From Stomoxys calcitrans (Eukaryota > Arthropoda > Insecta > Diptera > Muscidae): DNA of 64,000 nt. Each line of letters begins with the position of its first letter. The stretch's first letter is position 1. The translations under genes were made by a program, and so were the position numbers. Below the pieces are notes generated by a model that made no database searches, was not told the origin of the DNA, and was given only the letters and a program-made list of their open reading frames with translations. Positions 44,887 to 56,272 of the stretch are shown here, one piece after another. The stretch lies in the NCBI RefSeq assembly GCF_963082655.1, contig NC_081555.1, positions 177,118,944 to 177,182,943 of the forward strand, read 5' to 3'.

Positions 44887-45492
44887 ATGATCCGTCCCAA
44901 GCAATTATTATCATTTTCACCGCAAGCAACAAAAACCAGAACAACAACATCAACAACAATGTGGGTCATTGTCCAGTTTTGTTTGATTTTCTTACAAATC
45001 TTGGCGACAGCAATTCCCCCCGTTCACTGTGATAAAGATTTTCCCTCAACAAACTCAACAGCAGCGGCAGCCATAGTAGCCGCCGCATCCTCCATATCTG
45101 CGAGTCAAGGGAGCAATGCCATAGCCAACAGCCCCAGCAACAACGATAAACTATTACATCGAGTAGCGCGTTTAACAAAAGTCGACTATACATTGCTCAG
45201 CAATGATGAGGCCAACAATAATAGTCGAAGCCACAATGCTGGCGGTTGGCATCCCTACAATTCGGCAGCTTACTTGGCCTCGAATGGCCTGCGTACTCCG
45301 CTCAAACCGCAAAAGTTCTACACAAAAGAAGAACGTTTTCCTTCGGGCAACGGTGCGAAGGGGAAAAATGCAAATATGGTCACTTTGAATCTAGTCACGG
45401 AGCCAAGGAAAGACATTTGCAATGGCCATTGTCAGTGTGAGAAGAAAAATGCCTTCACCACGGTCATCTGCGATTTTAGAAAGAATTCAAAG
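44887..45492 (+). CDS. first coding exon of a secreted/membrane protein with an LRR N-terminal-type cysteine cap
   Basis: 202 codons ending in phase 0 at an 'AAG|GTAAGT' donor (45493); the ORF past it is intron. Residues 25-48 (MWVIVQFCLIFLQILATA...VHC) form a classic signal peptide, so translation may start at Met25 (44959, context ACAACAATG) or at Met1. Residues ~55-150 are Ala/Ser/Asn-rich and low complexity. At the end C178-x3-C-x-C-x10-C195 (CNGHCQC...VIC) fits the LRRNT cap that precedes leucine-rich repeats in fly adhesion receptors. The repeats would be in later exons, which are not seen before 64000. I do not recognise the specific gene. Confidence 0.75.
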
Positions 45493-46064
45493 GTAAGTTT
45501 TTATACTGTTTTTTTTTTTATCAAGGAAGCATATTTCTTGCATTCGTTTCTTTCTGTCTTTATGGTGGTAATTATTTATATTACAATATGTTCCACCATT
45601 TAGATAATTTTCATGATAATGGATGTGTGTCGTTTTCAATAAGAAAAACAATGTTTGTTTAAAGAAATGTTGTTTTTAATTTATGAAACTTAATGATAAT
45701 CCATTGAATCAAAATGTTTTCTTTATGTTAATGGGCCGTTTACACTCACAGATTACCTAGAATTGTTTTTTAATGGCAACCACAATGCTTGAGGAAATAA
45801 AGGATGACAGCAGTTGTAAAAATTTTATAAACAAAATTTATGAATTTTTTATAGTTTGAGTTTTTTGGGAGACGTACTATAGGTTTATCTAAATTTGAAT
45901 TGAAATGCTTCAGCTCCAACAAGCATGAGCTACTTTTTTCATGACAATAGGAAAATTAATCATGCTGACTTTAAATATGGCTGCAGAGACACTGATGACG
46001 CAAAATGCACATATAAATGAGGTGTTAAAAATTAAAACAAGTAAAATCGTGTGAACACCAGCGG
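45493..46064. other. start of the long intron of the LRR-type gene
   Basis: A good GTAAGT donor at 45493, then AT-rich sequence with no exon seen. Confidence 0.55.
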
Positions 46065-46215
46065 TGGTGATCTCCTTACAAATGTTGGCGACGATAGGCG
46101 GCACGCCGTTCGGACTCGGCATAAAAAAAGGAGGCCCTATATCATTTAGCTAAAACTTGAATAGGACTGTACTCTTTGATATGAGAGAAGTAGCCCGTGT
46201 TCCTTAATGTTTATG
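46065..46215 (+). mobile_element. tRNA-derived SINE, copy 5, 5'-truncated
   Basis: Only the body and tail remain ('ggcacgccgttcggactcgg', 'aaaaaggaggccctat', 'gtgttccttaatg'). The tRNA-like head is missing, as expected for an incompletely reverse-transcribed copy. Confidence 0.8.
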
Positions 46216-46234
46216 AGAAAATATGTAAATAAGA

Positions 46235-47196
46235 ACAAGTAAAAGCGTGCTAAGTTCGGCCGGGCTGAATCTTATATACCCTCCACCTCCATCGCATTTG
46301 TCAAGTTCTTTGAATGACTTTTTCGAATAGAAAAACACCACTTCGAAAATTTCAGGCAAATCGAGTAATAATTGCGCCCTCTAGAGGCTCAAAAAGTCAA
46401 ACTGGGAGATCGGTTAATATGCCAGCTATATTAGATTAAATACCGACTTAGACCATACTTAGAACAATTGCAGCCTCCAGAAGCCCAAGAAGTCTAATCG
46501 GGAGATCGGTTTATATGGCGGCTATATCAGGATATGAACTGATTAAGAGCATACTTGACAAAGTTGTTGGAAGTCAAAATAAAACACTTCATGCAAAATT
46601 TCAGCCAAATTGGATTAGAATTACGCCCTCTAGAACCTCAAGAAGTCAAGACCCATGATTGGTTTATATGACAGATATATCAGGTTATGGACCGATTTGA
46701 ATCAAACTTAGCACAGTTGTTGGATGTCATAACAAAACATGTCATACAAAGTTTCAGCCAAATCGGATAGGAATTACGCCCTCTAGAGGCTCAAGAAATC
46801 TATTCGGGAGATCGGTTTATATGACGGCTATATCAGGTTATGGACTGATTTAGACTATACTTGACACGGTTGCTGGTTGTCATACCAGAACACTTCATGC
46901 TAAATCGGATACGAATTGCGCCCTCTAGAGGCTAAAGAAGTCCAGACCCAAGATCGGTTTATATGGCAGCTATATCAAAACATGGACCGATTTGGCCCTA
47001 CACAAATTAAAAGAATTTGTGCAAAATTTTAAGCGCCTAGCTTTAGTCCTTCGAAAATTAGCGTTTCGCCAGACGGACAGACGGACGGATATGGCTAGAT
47101 CGGTTTAAAATGTCATGACGATCAAGAATATATACTTTATGGGGTCTTAGACGCATATTTCGAGGTGTTACAAACGGAATGCAAAATTAGTATAAC
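46235..47196 (+). mobile_element. dispersed family B element
   Basis: It opens AACAAGTAAAA then 'gcgtgctaagttcggccggg' and 'atataccctccacctcc'. It has blocks with 'gatcggtttatatggcggct', 'gttgttggaagtcaaaat' and 'ccctctagaggctcaa'. It ends 'acggacggatatggctagat' and 'tacaaacggaatgc'. Confidence 0.85.
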
Positions 47197-47199
47197 TAA

Positions 47200-48268
47200 C
47201 TGTCTAGGGGACGTCACACCACCATAGCAACCCCCAAATAGGACGTATTTGCTCACCAAGACAATTTGGGTCTTCAAGACAGTGGAGTTCGATATTCATA
47301 GTTTTTAGGGCCCATACCCTAAACCGGACATATTTGCTGGCTTTTTCAATAAGGTGTTTAAGTGAATGGTATTTGAGATTAAGAAACGAATTTGATACCC
47401 AATTTTGAGATCAATGGCAATATGGGGTTCAAATAAATGATATATACATAGATATATGAGAATAGAGCACGTTGCTGATATATTTTCAGGGTTTAGTGAT
47501 TGGGGGACCACCCCACTTCTCAAAACACCCCTAAATCGGGAATATTTACCGATCATGTCAATTTTCCGATCATTGGGGGGAAGAGCAAAACTTGATACCC
47601 ACTTTCGGAACCATTTTTCTGGTGACCTACCGCTTTCCCAAAATACCCCACAAATAGCAATTTTTTACTGGCCATCGCAATGTGGGGCTCAAATAAAGAT
47701 ATTTGGAAGTAGAATACAAATTTGATATCCAAATGTAGGACCATATATTTAAGGCATCACCCCTTCCCCTAAAACACCCCCCAATGGGTAAACATTTTTC
47801 GACCATGCCAATATGTGGCTCAAATGAAAGGTATTTGAGATTAGAAATCCCATTTGCTTGGGAACGCCTCATCCTGTAAACTCCCCTCAAAACGAATGGC
47901 AATATGGGGTTAAATAAATCGCATTTGAGAGAAGATCACGATGCTGATATTTTTTCAGGGCCAAGTGTCTGGGCGACCACCTCACCCTCGAAAACACCAC
48001 TAAATCAGATATCATGAGAATATCGGGCTGAAATAAAGTATTCTAAGAATGGAGTGCACCCTACATCCAAAATTCGTATACCAATAAAGATCATATGGGA
48101 TTCAGATAAATGCACTTATATTGGTAAATTGTTTGTCAAGCGGTATACTATTTCCGTAGCATGGTATTTCACTAAAAGCTATTTAATTGTCGAAAATAAA
48201 TATTCCAAGGAAAATTTTGTTCCATATAAAGTAAAAAAAGGAGCAGCGGAGCGGGCCCGGTCCAGGTA
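47200..48268. mobile_element. 'family D' dispersed repeat with internal monomers
   Basis: A monomer of roughly 180-200 bp recurs: 'ggcaatatggggttcaaata', 'atttgagattagaa', 'aaacacccctaaatcggg'. It ends 'agcggagcgggcccggtcca' and 'ggtagt', similar to the tail of the 41890 copy. No coding content. Confidence 0.6.
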
Positions 48269-50435
48269 GTAATTGACTATGAATAGAATTTTGATTTCGT
48301 TGAGCCGCGCTTAACAATTTTCTTCAGTGTTCACGTTGTACGTATTTAGCATTGTTGGTTCTATTAAAGTTTAAGTCGCTCTGCATTTCCCAATTGACCG
48401 CTGATTACCACCTCGTGTTATCCATTTTCGTTGAAACTCTTTATAGTTTAAAGATTTTTCTAAGTTGCTGAAAGTATGGTGGACTGAATAATCTCTAAAC
48501 TTAATTTTGTACATGATTGTATTATAAAAACACATATTAAACCATTATTACACAATCTTCCACTTGTCAATAGGAATTAATATCGAACACCTATTTAATT
48601 TTTAAATTCTTTATACAGAAATTTGGAACATTTATGTTTTCCTATGTAAAAGAAAGATTTACAACAAATATAATTTTTAAAATTGATTTTTTCCGAATAT
48701 CATTGAAATGTAAATCCTATATAAATCATATGACCTGGAAATGTCATTTAATATGTGCGTCTGTTTGTTTGTTTGTTTCGGGTTTTCACATTTCTCATAA
48801 AGATCATGTAATAAAGGCCATAATTATAATGAAGGCGCATCCCACGCATCCATAGACACCAGCCCAGCTAAGGTGAGGAAAGACAACATAAACTAAACAT
48901 AGACATACAGACAGACGGACGGACAGACACATAGGACAGGCAGACAATGTAGATGAATATTCTTTTTTTATTGAAAGTGTCACAACAGTAGCATGAATGA
49001 TGTTAAACTAAAAATACAACTCCATTGTAAGTCATTGGAAAGGGAGCAAAATGATTCTCACAAATCCCCACAATTATTATATTATTTATGACCAACGAAA
49101 CAAAATTATAAAATAAAAAGAAAACTTCATTAGATTAGCAAATCAAAGATATTTAAGCTTTTCCACAGCCATGTTGATAATTCTTCCGCATTGTGATTTT
49201 TATTCAATTTCAATACCAAAACGCATCAACACCCCATTATCAATGGCATCTGGAATTTATGCAATTAATGGTGAGATGCAAGATAGACAACTAGCCAGTG
49301 AGCCATATTTTCTTAGAACCTAAACTCATTCTGCTACACATCTGTCTTTCTTTCTTGGGAATTTGAAAATTTTGAAATTTTATTTTGATGGAATGGTGTT
49401 TGCAGTGCTCTCTCTCTGTGTTATGCATTCCTTATGTTGGCGCAATCATGATATTCTAGACTTTTTGTAAGTTTAATGCTTATCCGCCAACACATTCCCA
49501 ATGCCTTTGGGGACATGGCATTCCCAGAAGAATGCATTGCCATAATTACGTAATGTCCCATGATGTTTAGTTTTTATGTTTTAAAAAAGTTTTAAAAGAT
49601 CTGGGGGTTTTAGTTCTTTTTATCAAGTTTGGCAAGACTTTTGGTTGTTAAATCTGTATGTAGTCAGTCCATACATCATTTGTCCTTAATTATAGATAAG
49701 AAGATATTTTTTAAGTGATTATTCTGTCAATGATCTTCTGCCTTAATGCAAATTTGAATACATCGTTTGTTTGGTTATTTTTTTTTAAGCTTTGGCTTTT
49801 TAGTTTATTTTTTATTTTTACAACTTGTTTGTGCTTTTTTATTTTTAAATGTGACATTTAGCAGCGAAATGCTTAAGTTTATGGTAGATTTTTATGGCTT
49901 TTGTCTAAATAAACTCTTAATAAGTGTGAAAAATGCTATGTTAGTTCTCATCTCAGGATTTTAAATCCGTATAAGCACATAATTATGGGAAGTTTTGGTA
50001 TTTAAAACATTGCCGCAGTTTGTTATTGGAGATAAATAAAAATTTTCAAAAGAGCTTGATAATAGCCATACGTCTTTTAAATCAGAACTATATACATATA
50101 TACAGCTAAATCATGAAGATAATTAATATTATTACCATTCGTGGATTTATTTAAGGAAGCATAGAATCTAGTTCTCTCGTTATGTTTTAGGTAGTCTTGC
50201 AAGCTCGTCTGTTCTACAGTTTCCAAGTATATATCTGGGACCCGGCACCCAGATCAAATGTTTTTAAAATTGTTCTGCCATTTCGATGCAGAGATAGTTT
50301 CTACACAAATTTAATGACTACCTGGCGGACAGAGATATTCATGGCAACTGCTGATAATACATTATATCTTAGGCGCTCCACAACTACTTTAATTGCAAAA
50401 AATCTCCGCTTGATAAATACTTCAGTCTTAGTATA
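48269..50435. other. non-coding DNA, presumed intron
   Basis: AT-rich. A (GTTT)n run lies near 48762 and a 'gacagacggacggacagaca' word near 48909. No exon recognised. Confidence 0.35.
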
Positions 50436-50439
50436 GACT

Positions 50440-51000
50440 TCTCAATATGCCCAATTTTGTCATGGTCTTCTAGAATCATCCGTAGGTAGAAGTTTATATA
50501 TCCTCTATTACCAGGGTTGTTTAAGGTCCTATAAAGGTATAGTTGAAGGATATTTGAAGCTCCCTCCACTAGACCACAACATCATACAGCAATATAAGTA
50601 GGACAACAGCCAGTGCATGACACGCAAACCCCTACTTATGACAATTATAGGACACGCCATTTTCAAAATGTTGGATTTAAAGTTCATTTTTCTGTCCAGC
50701 GAAATTCCCAAGTAATTTGCGTTTTCAGTAGATGGAACATTCTCTGCCTCCAAGGAGAAGCAACCTGCCAATGTGGGCACCTTCTTCTTTGAAAGGATTT
50801 ACACCTAGACTAAACGCCTTTTCTTTTCCCGGTCTTAGCGACATCATTCATCACTTTCTTCTTTTTGTTTTAAATCGAATTCTTTCCAATGAGATGATAT
50901 TCACTCTTTCCATTTCTAAGGGCCCGTTTTTTCCATGCACAGATCAAGTGGTGGCAGACACTTGGTGTCAGAGATTTTAGAATGAGCGCTGGAGATCGTG
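50440..51000 (-). pseudogene. decayed Jockey-like LINE reverse transcriptase fragment
   Basis: Minus-strand translation shows PTLAGCFSLEAENVPS, NANYLGISLDRKMNFKSNI and, in a shifted frame, remnants of the RT thumb (VW-x-REL). This matches the 'KYLGV-LDRKLNWK-NI' C-terminal RT segment of Jockey-clade elements. Frame breaks prevent function. Confidence 0.75.
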
Positions 51001-51077
51001 GCGCTTGGAACGCTATTCTGCGTTTGAATAGTGGAACAAATGTTCTGTCATTGCCAATTAAAGTGAGTAAGTTAAAC

Positions 51078-51322
51078 GGAGGCCACCGTGGCGCGGAGGT
51101 TCGCATGTCCGCCTATGACGCCGAACGCCTCCTCACTAATGATGGCTACATTTATGAGGTAGCCCGCCATGTTAAAACGTCTCTACCAATTGGTGTCTTT
51201 ATGCGGTACGCTGTTTGGATATATATGAATGGAGAAAACCTTATCATAGCTTAAAACTTTTATCGAACTGAACTCATTGATATGAGCATAATGTCCCCTG
51301 TTCCTTAATGGAATGTTCATAG
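51078..51322 (+). mobile_element. tRNA-derived SINE, copy 6, B box deleted
   Basis: Head 'ggaggccaccgtggcgcgg' and the anticodon-arm region 'catgtccgcctatgacg' run straight into 'cctcctcactaatgatggc', losing the B box. The tail is 'gttccttaatggaatgttca'. Confidence 0.85.
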
Positions 51323-52020
51323 AACATAAATTAGTTTATTAGTTAATAGTGCGCTAGGTTTACCAGCGCGGAGGTATCACAATAGGCTAACATTGTCTAA
51401 GGTAGTCTATTAAAACATGGCTGATACTTAAACCTAATCGAAAGTCTATATCTAGGTCTTTTTCGCTATTGTATAAAAAGATTCCTGAAGAATATATCTT
51501 CGAGTGCTGGATAGCTTTGCCCTAACCGCAATAGCCACGTCATCAGTACCAAATTTACATCCCCATTTTCTAGGGTCAATAACATATTGTCAATGGCTTT
51601 ATTTCAACGTAGCAGAGACAGGTCACTTAGTTGAGATCTATAATGGTATTTAAGGTTTAGGATTTCTACCAATCTCTTTAAATCTACAAATCCCAATCGT
51701 TGTTGTAATACATATTTAAATTAGTACGTAAGTTATTCTAAACTTTCATACTTTCTCTCTTTCAAGATTGACGTTGGTTTTACGTTTTTAAGGCATTTTA
51801 CAAGTCAAGAAATGCAATCATTCTATATTCCTTCGCAGCTAGAGTTTCAATCACGATATTGATTGATCCAATTAACTTTTTATTGAAACTGCTGCAATCA
51901 CGATAATGATATATCAATCACCCATTTTGAATTAGTGATTGAAAAAATTTTCAATAAAAAAGATGCATATTCAAATAAAAAATGTAATATGGTGCTTAAG
52001 TAAAATCAATTAAAGGTTAC
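51323..52020. other. non-coding DNA
   Basis: No exon. From about 51860 it grades into the 'gattgattcaattaa' palindrome-rich repeat style. Confidence 0.35.
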
Positions 52021-52026
52021 AGTACA

Positions 52027-52640
52027 GATATTATAAAAGAAATCAATCCCATGGCAGCCGGTTGTACGTACCAGATTGACCCAATGGAGTACTTCATCGG
52101 CATGGGCTGCTGTGTCACACTGCTACATAACATAAAATAAAGGGTAAAGGTTCTAATTTGTAATTCAAACGATTCGATTCAATTAAAAAAATGATTGATT
52201 AAATTTATTTTCAATTGAAAATTAAGAAAAAAATCAATCACAATTGTGATTGAAAATTCTTTCAGATATAATAAAAAAAGGCAATCCCATGTCAGCCGGT
52301 TGTGTGTACTAGATTGACCAGTTGGAGTACTTCATCGGCATGAGCTACCGTGTACAACACACTGCTACACAACATAAAAGAAAGAGTAAAGGTTCTAACA
52401 CCAATTTGTAATTCAAACATTTTTCGATTCAATTAACAAAATGATTGATTCAATTAATTTTCAATTGAAAATTCAAAAAAAAGTGCAATCACGACTTTGA
52501 TTGAAAATTCTTTCAGATTCAAAAAAATTTATTGAATTAATTTTTTAATTGAAAAATGCAAAAATTTCAATTACGACTGCAAATGGAAAAAAACTCATAT
52601 TCGATTAAAAAAAATTATTGAATCAATTAATTTTTCAATT
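52027..52640. repeat. ~240-bp direct repeat with palindromic AATTTTCAATTGAAAATT words
   Basis: 'aatcccatg-cagccggttgt', 'tggagtacttcatcggcatg' and 'cactgctac-aacataaaa' occur at about 52047-52138 and again at 52286-52380. Between and after them are 'attgattcaattaattttca' and perfect 18-bp palindromes. The unit is unlike families A to D. Confidence 0.75.
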
Positions 52641-52669
52641 GAAAACAATTTTATTTTCGATTAAATTTT

Positions 52670-52838
52670 TTAGCCGAAATATTCGTCCAAGACCCCAAAA
52701 AGTACATATATTCTTCATCGACATGACATTTCAAGTCGATCTAGCCATGTCCGTCCGTTCGGTAGTTACATATATACCCGAGGTGGTGGGTATCCAAAGT
52801 TCGGCCCGGCCACACTTGACGCCTTTTTACTTGCTATT
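52670..52838 (-). mobile_element. hybrid family B/family A solo-end element
   Basis: The left part ('gaaatattcgtccaagaccc', 'tcgatctagccatgtccg') is family B-like. From about 52770 it becomes the family A end ('tatacccgaggtggtgggta', 'ttcggcccggcc', 'ctttttacttgct'). All internal monomers are missing. Confidence 0.7.
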
Positions 52839-53904
52839 TTGTCAATTTTCACTATATACCTAACTCGCCTTATCATCCAACCCAAATATGGAATTAACAC
52901 AATAAATGAGGACTACCAAAAATCCTCAGCGATTTGCATGACTAAATTGTTTAATAATTCCAATTGTTTATATTAATAACAATATTCAACCGCATTTTGT
53001 GTGTGTGTTTTTTTAACGGAGGGAGCAAGACAATCAAGGAACCCGGCCGGGTACTAGTGAAGCTAATGAGACGGTGATGGGGCCGCAAAAATACAAAGGA
53101 ATTGAATTGTAAGTTTATTTAAATATCAAAAAAAAAATAAATTACAGCAGCAAAAACGCCTTTTGTTGTTATTCGCTCGCATTTCGCAGCGATTGTTTAA
53201 ATCTCAAAGTGAGTCACTGGCTGGCTTTTATTTTGTTTATTTTTTGTGTTATACCGAGACTTGAGAATTGCGCACTTTTGTCAGGTTGCTTTTAGTTTGG
53301 TGCTTGGTGATCGTTTTCTTCATTTTTTTTTTACTGCTAGACGATATTTTGTCATAATCAAATTATTATTCCAATTAACATGGAAGACATGTGTGGGAAG
53401 TTGGAAGAGGAGACGAGTCAACACACAAAAAACTTTATCGATAATATTTAGCAAACATTTGCTAGAATTACTAATCACGAACTGTTTGACTTATTCATTT
53501 GGATTTCGCATGGCATGACATCGGAAATGCGTTGATTAACAAAAATGACCTAATCTTAACAAATGACATGTGGACATTGCTTTAGAATGTTAACCTGATA
53601 TTTACAATGTGCTGTTCAATTTCATCATAAAAAAATCATATTGATTTTTATTCAATCTTGTCTAAGGTAAATTGAATATTCAATAGTTGTATCAATTTGC
53701 CAATTAATGATTTGTGTATATGTATTTTTTTCTTCTTGGAATCGACTACTTTTATTAGCATTCCCCTTGAGTGTGAGTAATACTCCAAGAGGAAGTTGTA
53801 TAATACGTATGAAATTTGTAGATCCAATAATAAATTAAATGGAACGAATATGGTGATTTATGATACATGGTCAATTGGCGAGGCGAGAACCAAGCCCTAA
53901 GTAA
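52839..53904. other. non-coding DNA
   Basis: AT-rich; no exon or repeat recognised. Confidence 0.35.
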
Positions 53905-55385
53905 AACAAGTAAAAGGGCGTTAAGTTCGGACGGGCCGAACTTTGGATACCAACCACCTCGGGCATATATGTAAACCACCTTTCGTCAAATCCGGGGAAA
54001 ATTGCATACCTTATGTCACATAGCAGTTATATCGAAATATCTTCCGGTTTGGACCAAATACTAATAAGCACAAGTCATTGTTTAATTGTGTATAACAAAA
54101 TATTGGTCTTTTTAGCAGCTATATTTAAAAATAAACTGATCTGAACCAAGACTTTAAATGGGGCCAAGACTTAAAATCGAGATATCGTTCTATCTGGCAA
54201 CTATATCCAAATTTGGACGGATTTTGAGCTGCAGAAAAAAGTCGAAGAGACTAACACAACTCACTGTCCCAAATTTCGACGCCATCGTACAATAAATGCG
54301 CTTTTTATAGCCCCAAAACCTAAAACCAAGAGATCGGTCTATATGGCAGCTATATCAAAATCTGGACCGATCTGTGCCATATTGCAGAGGTATGTCAAGG
54401 GGCTTAACTTAACTCACTGTCCCAAATTTAGACGCCATCGGACAATAAATGCGCCTTTTATGGGCACAAAACCTTAAATAGAGAGATCGCTCTATATGGC
54501 AGCTATATCCAAATCTAGACCGATCTGTGCCAAATTAAAGAAGGATGTCGAAGGCCCTAACACAACTCACGGTCCCAAATTTAGGCGCCATCGGACAAGA
54601 AATGAGCCTGTATGGCCCCAAAACCTTCAATCGAGGGATCGGTCTATATGGCAGCTATATCCAAATCTGATCCGATCAAGGCCAAATTGAAAAAGAATGT
54701 TGAAGGGCCTAACACAACTCACTGTCTCGAATTTCAGCAAAATCGGATAATTAATGTAGCTTTTTTGGACCTAAAACCTTAAATCGAGAGATCGGTCCAT
54801 ATGGCAGCTATATCCAAATCTGAACCCATCTAGGCCAAATTGAAGAAGGATATCGAAGGGCTTGCGACTACTCACAGTCCCAAATTTCAGCAAAATCGGA
54901 TAATGAATGTGGCTTTTATGGGCCAAAGACCCTCAATCGGCGTATCGGTCTATATGGCAGCTATATCCTAATCTGAACCGATCTGGGCCAAATTGTAGAA
55001 GGATGTCGTAGTGCCTAACACAACTCACTGACCAAAATTTCAGCTAAATCGGATAACAAATGTGGGATTTTTGGGCCTAAGACCCCAAATCGGCGGATCG
55101 ATCTATATGGGGGCTATATCAAGATACAGTGCGATATAGCCCATCTTCGAACTTAACCTGCTTATGTACAAAAAGAGAATCTGTGCAAAATTTCAGCTCA
55201 ATATCTCTAGTTTTAAAGACCGTAGCGTGATTCCAACAGACAAACGGACATGGCTATATCGTCTTAGATTTTTACGCTGATCAAGATTATATACACCTTA
55301 TAGGGTCGGAAATGGATATTTCGATGTGTTGCAAACGGAATGACAAAATTAATATACCCCTATCCTTCGGTGGTGGGTATAACTA
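53905..55385 (+). mobile_element. dispersed family A element, near-complete
   Basis: It starts AACAAGTAAAA and 'ttcggacgggccgaa'. About seven monomers of ~150 bp carry 'gatcggtctatatggcagct'. It ends 'ggtcggaaatggatatttcg' and 'atccttcggtggtgggtata'. The terminal 'ggtgggtata' is inverted relative to the early 'taccaaccacc' near the start. Confidence 0.88.
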
Positions 55386-55444
55386 GGCAGAATCGTTCAT
55401 GCTCTCCATAATGGATCCCGTTGGTGTTATTTTTGTGTAGTTTT

Positions 55445-56272
55445 TATACCCTCCACCATAAGATGGGGGGTATACTAATTTCGTCATTCTGTTTGTAACT
55501 ACTCGAAATATTCGTCTGAGACCCCATAAAGTATATATATTCTTGATCGTCGCGACATTTTATGTCGATCTAGCCATGTCCGTCCGTCCTTCCGTCTGTC
55601 TGTCGAAAGCACGCTAACTTCCGAAGAAAGCTAGCCGCTTGAAATTTTGCACAAATACTTCTTATTAGAGTAGGTCGGTTGGTTTTGTAAATGGGTCATA
55701 TCGGTCCATGTTTTGATATAGCTGCCATATAAACCGATCTTGGGTCTTGACTTCTTGAGCCTCTAGAGTGCGCAATTCTTATCCGATTGGAATGAAATTT
55801 TGCACGACGTGTTTTGTTATGATATCCAACAACTGTGCCAAGTATGGTTCAAATCGGTCCATAACCTGATATAGCTGACATATAAACCGATCTGGGATCT
55901 TGACTTCTTGAGCCTCTAGAGGTCGCAATTATTATCCGATTTGCCTAAAATTATGTACTACGGATCCTCTCATGACCATCAACATACGTGTTTATTATGA
56001 TCTGAATCGGTCTATAGCCCGATACAGCTCCCATATAAATCGATCTCTCGATTTTACTTCTTGACCCCCCAAAGGGCGCAATTCTTATTCGAATTGGCTG
56101 ACATTTTACACAGGTCTCCAACATGTAATAATATAATAATAGCAGAGCAACTCTTTTCTTATATCCTTTTTTGCCTAAGAAGAGATGCCTGGAGAAGAAC
56201 TCGGCAAATGCGATCCATGGTGGAGGGTATGTAAGATTCGGCCCGGCCGAACTTAGCACGCTTTTACTTGTT
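55445..56272 (-). mobile_element. dispersed family B element, near-complete
   Basis: It runs from 'tataccctccaccataagat' to 'ttcggcccggccgaacttag' and 'cttttacttgtt'. It lies in opposite orientation ~60 bp from the family A copy. The ORF at 55951-56367 is repeat-derived. Confidence 0.87.
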
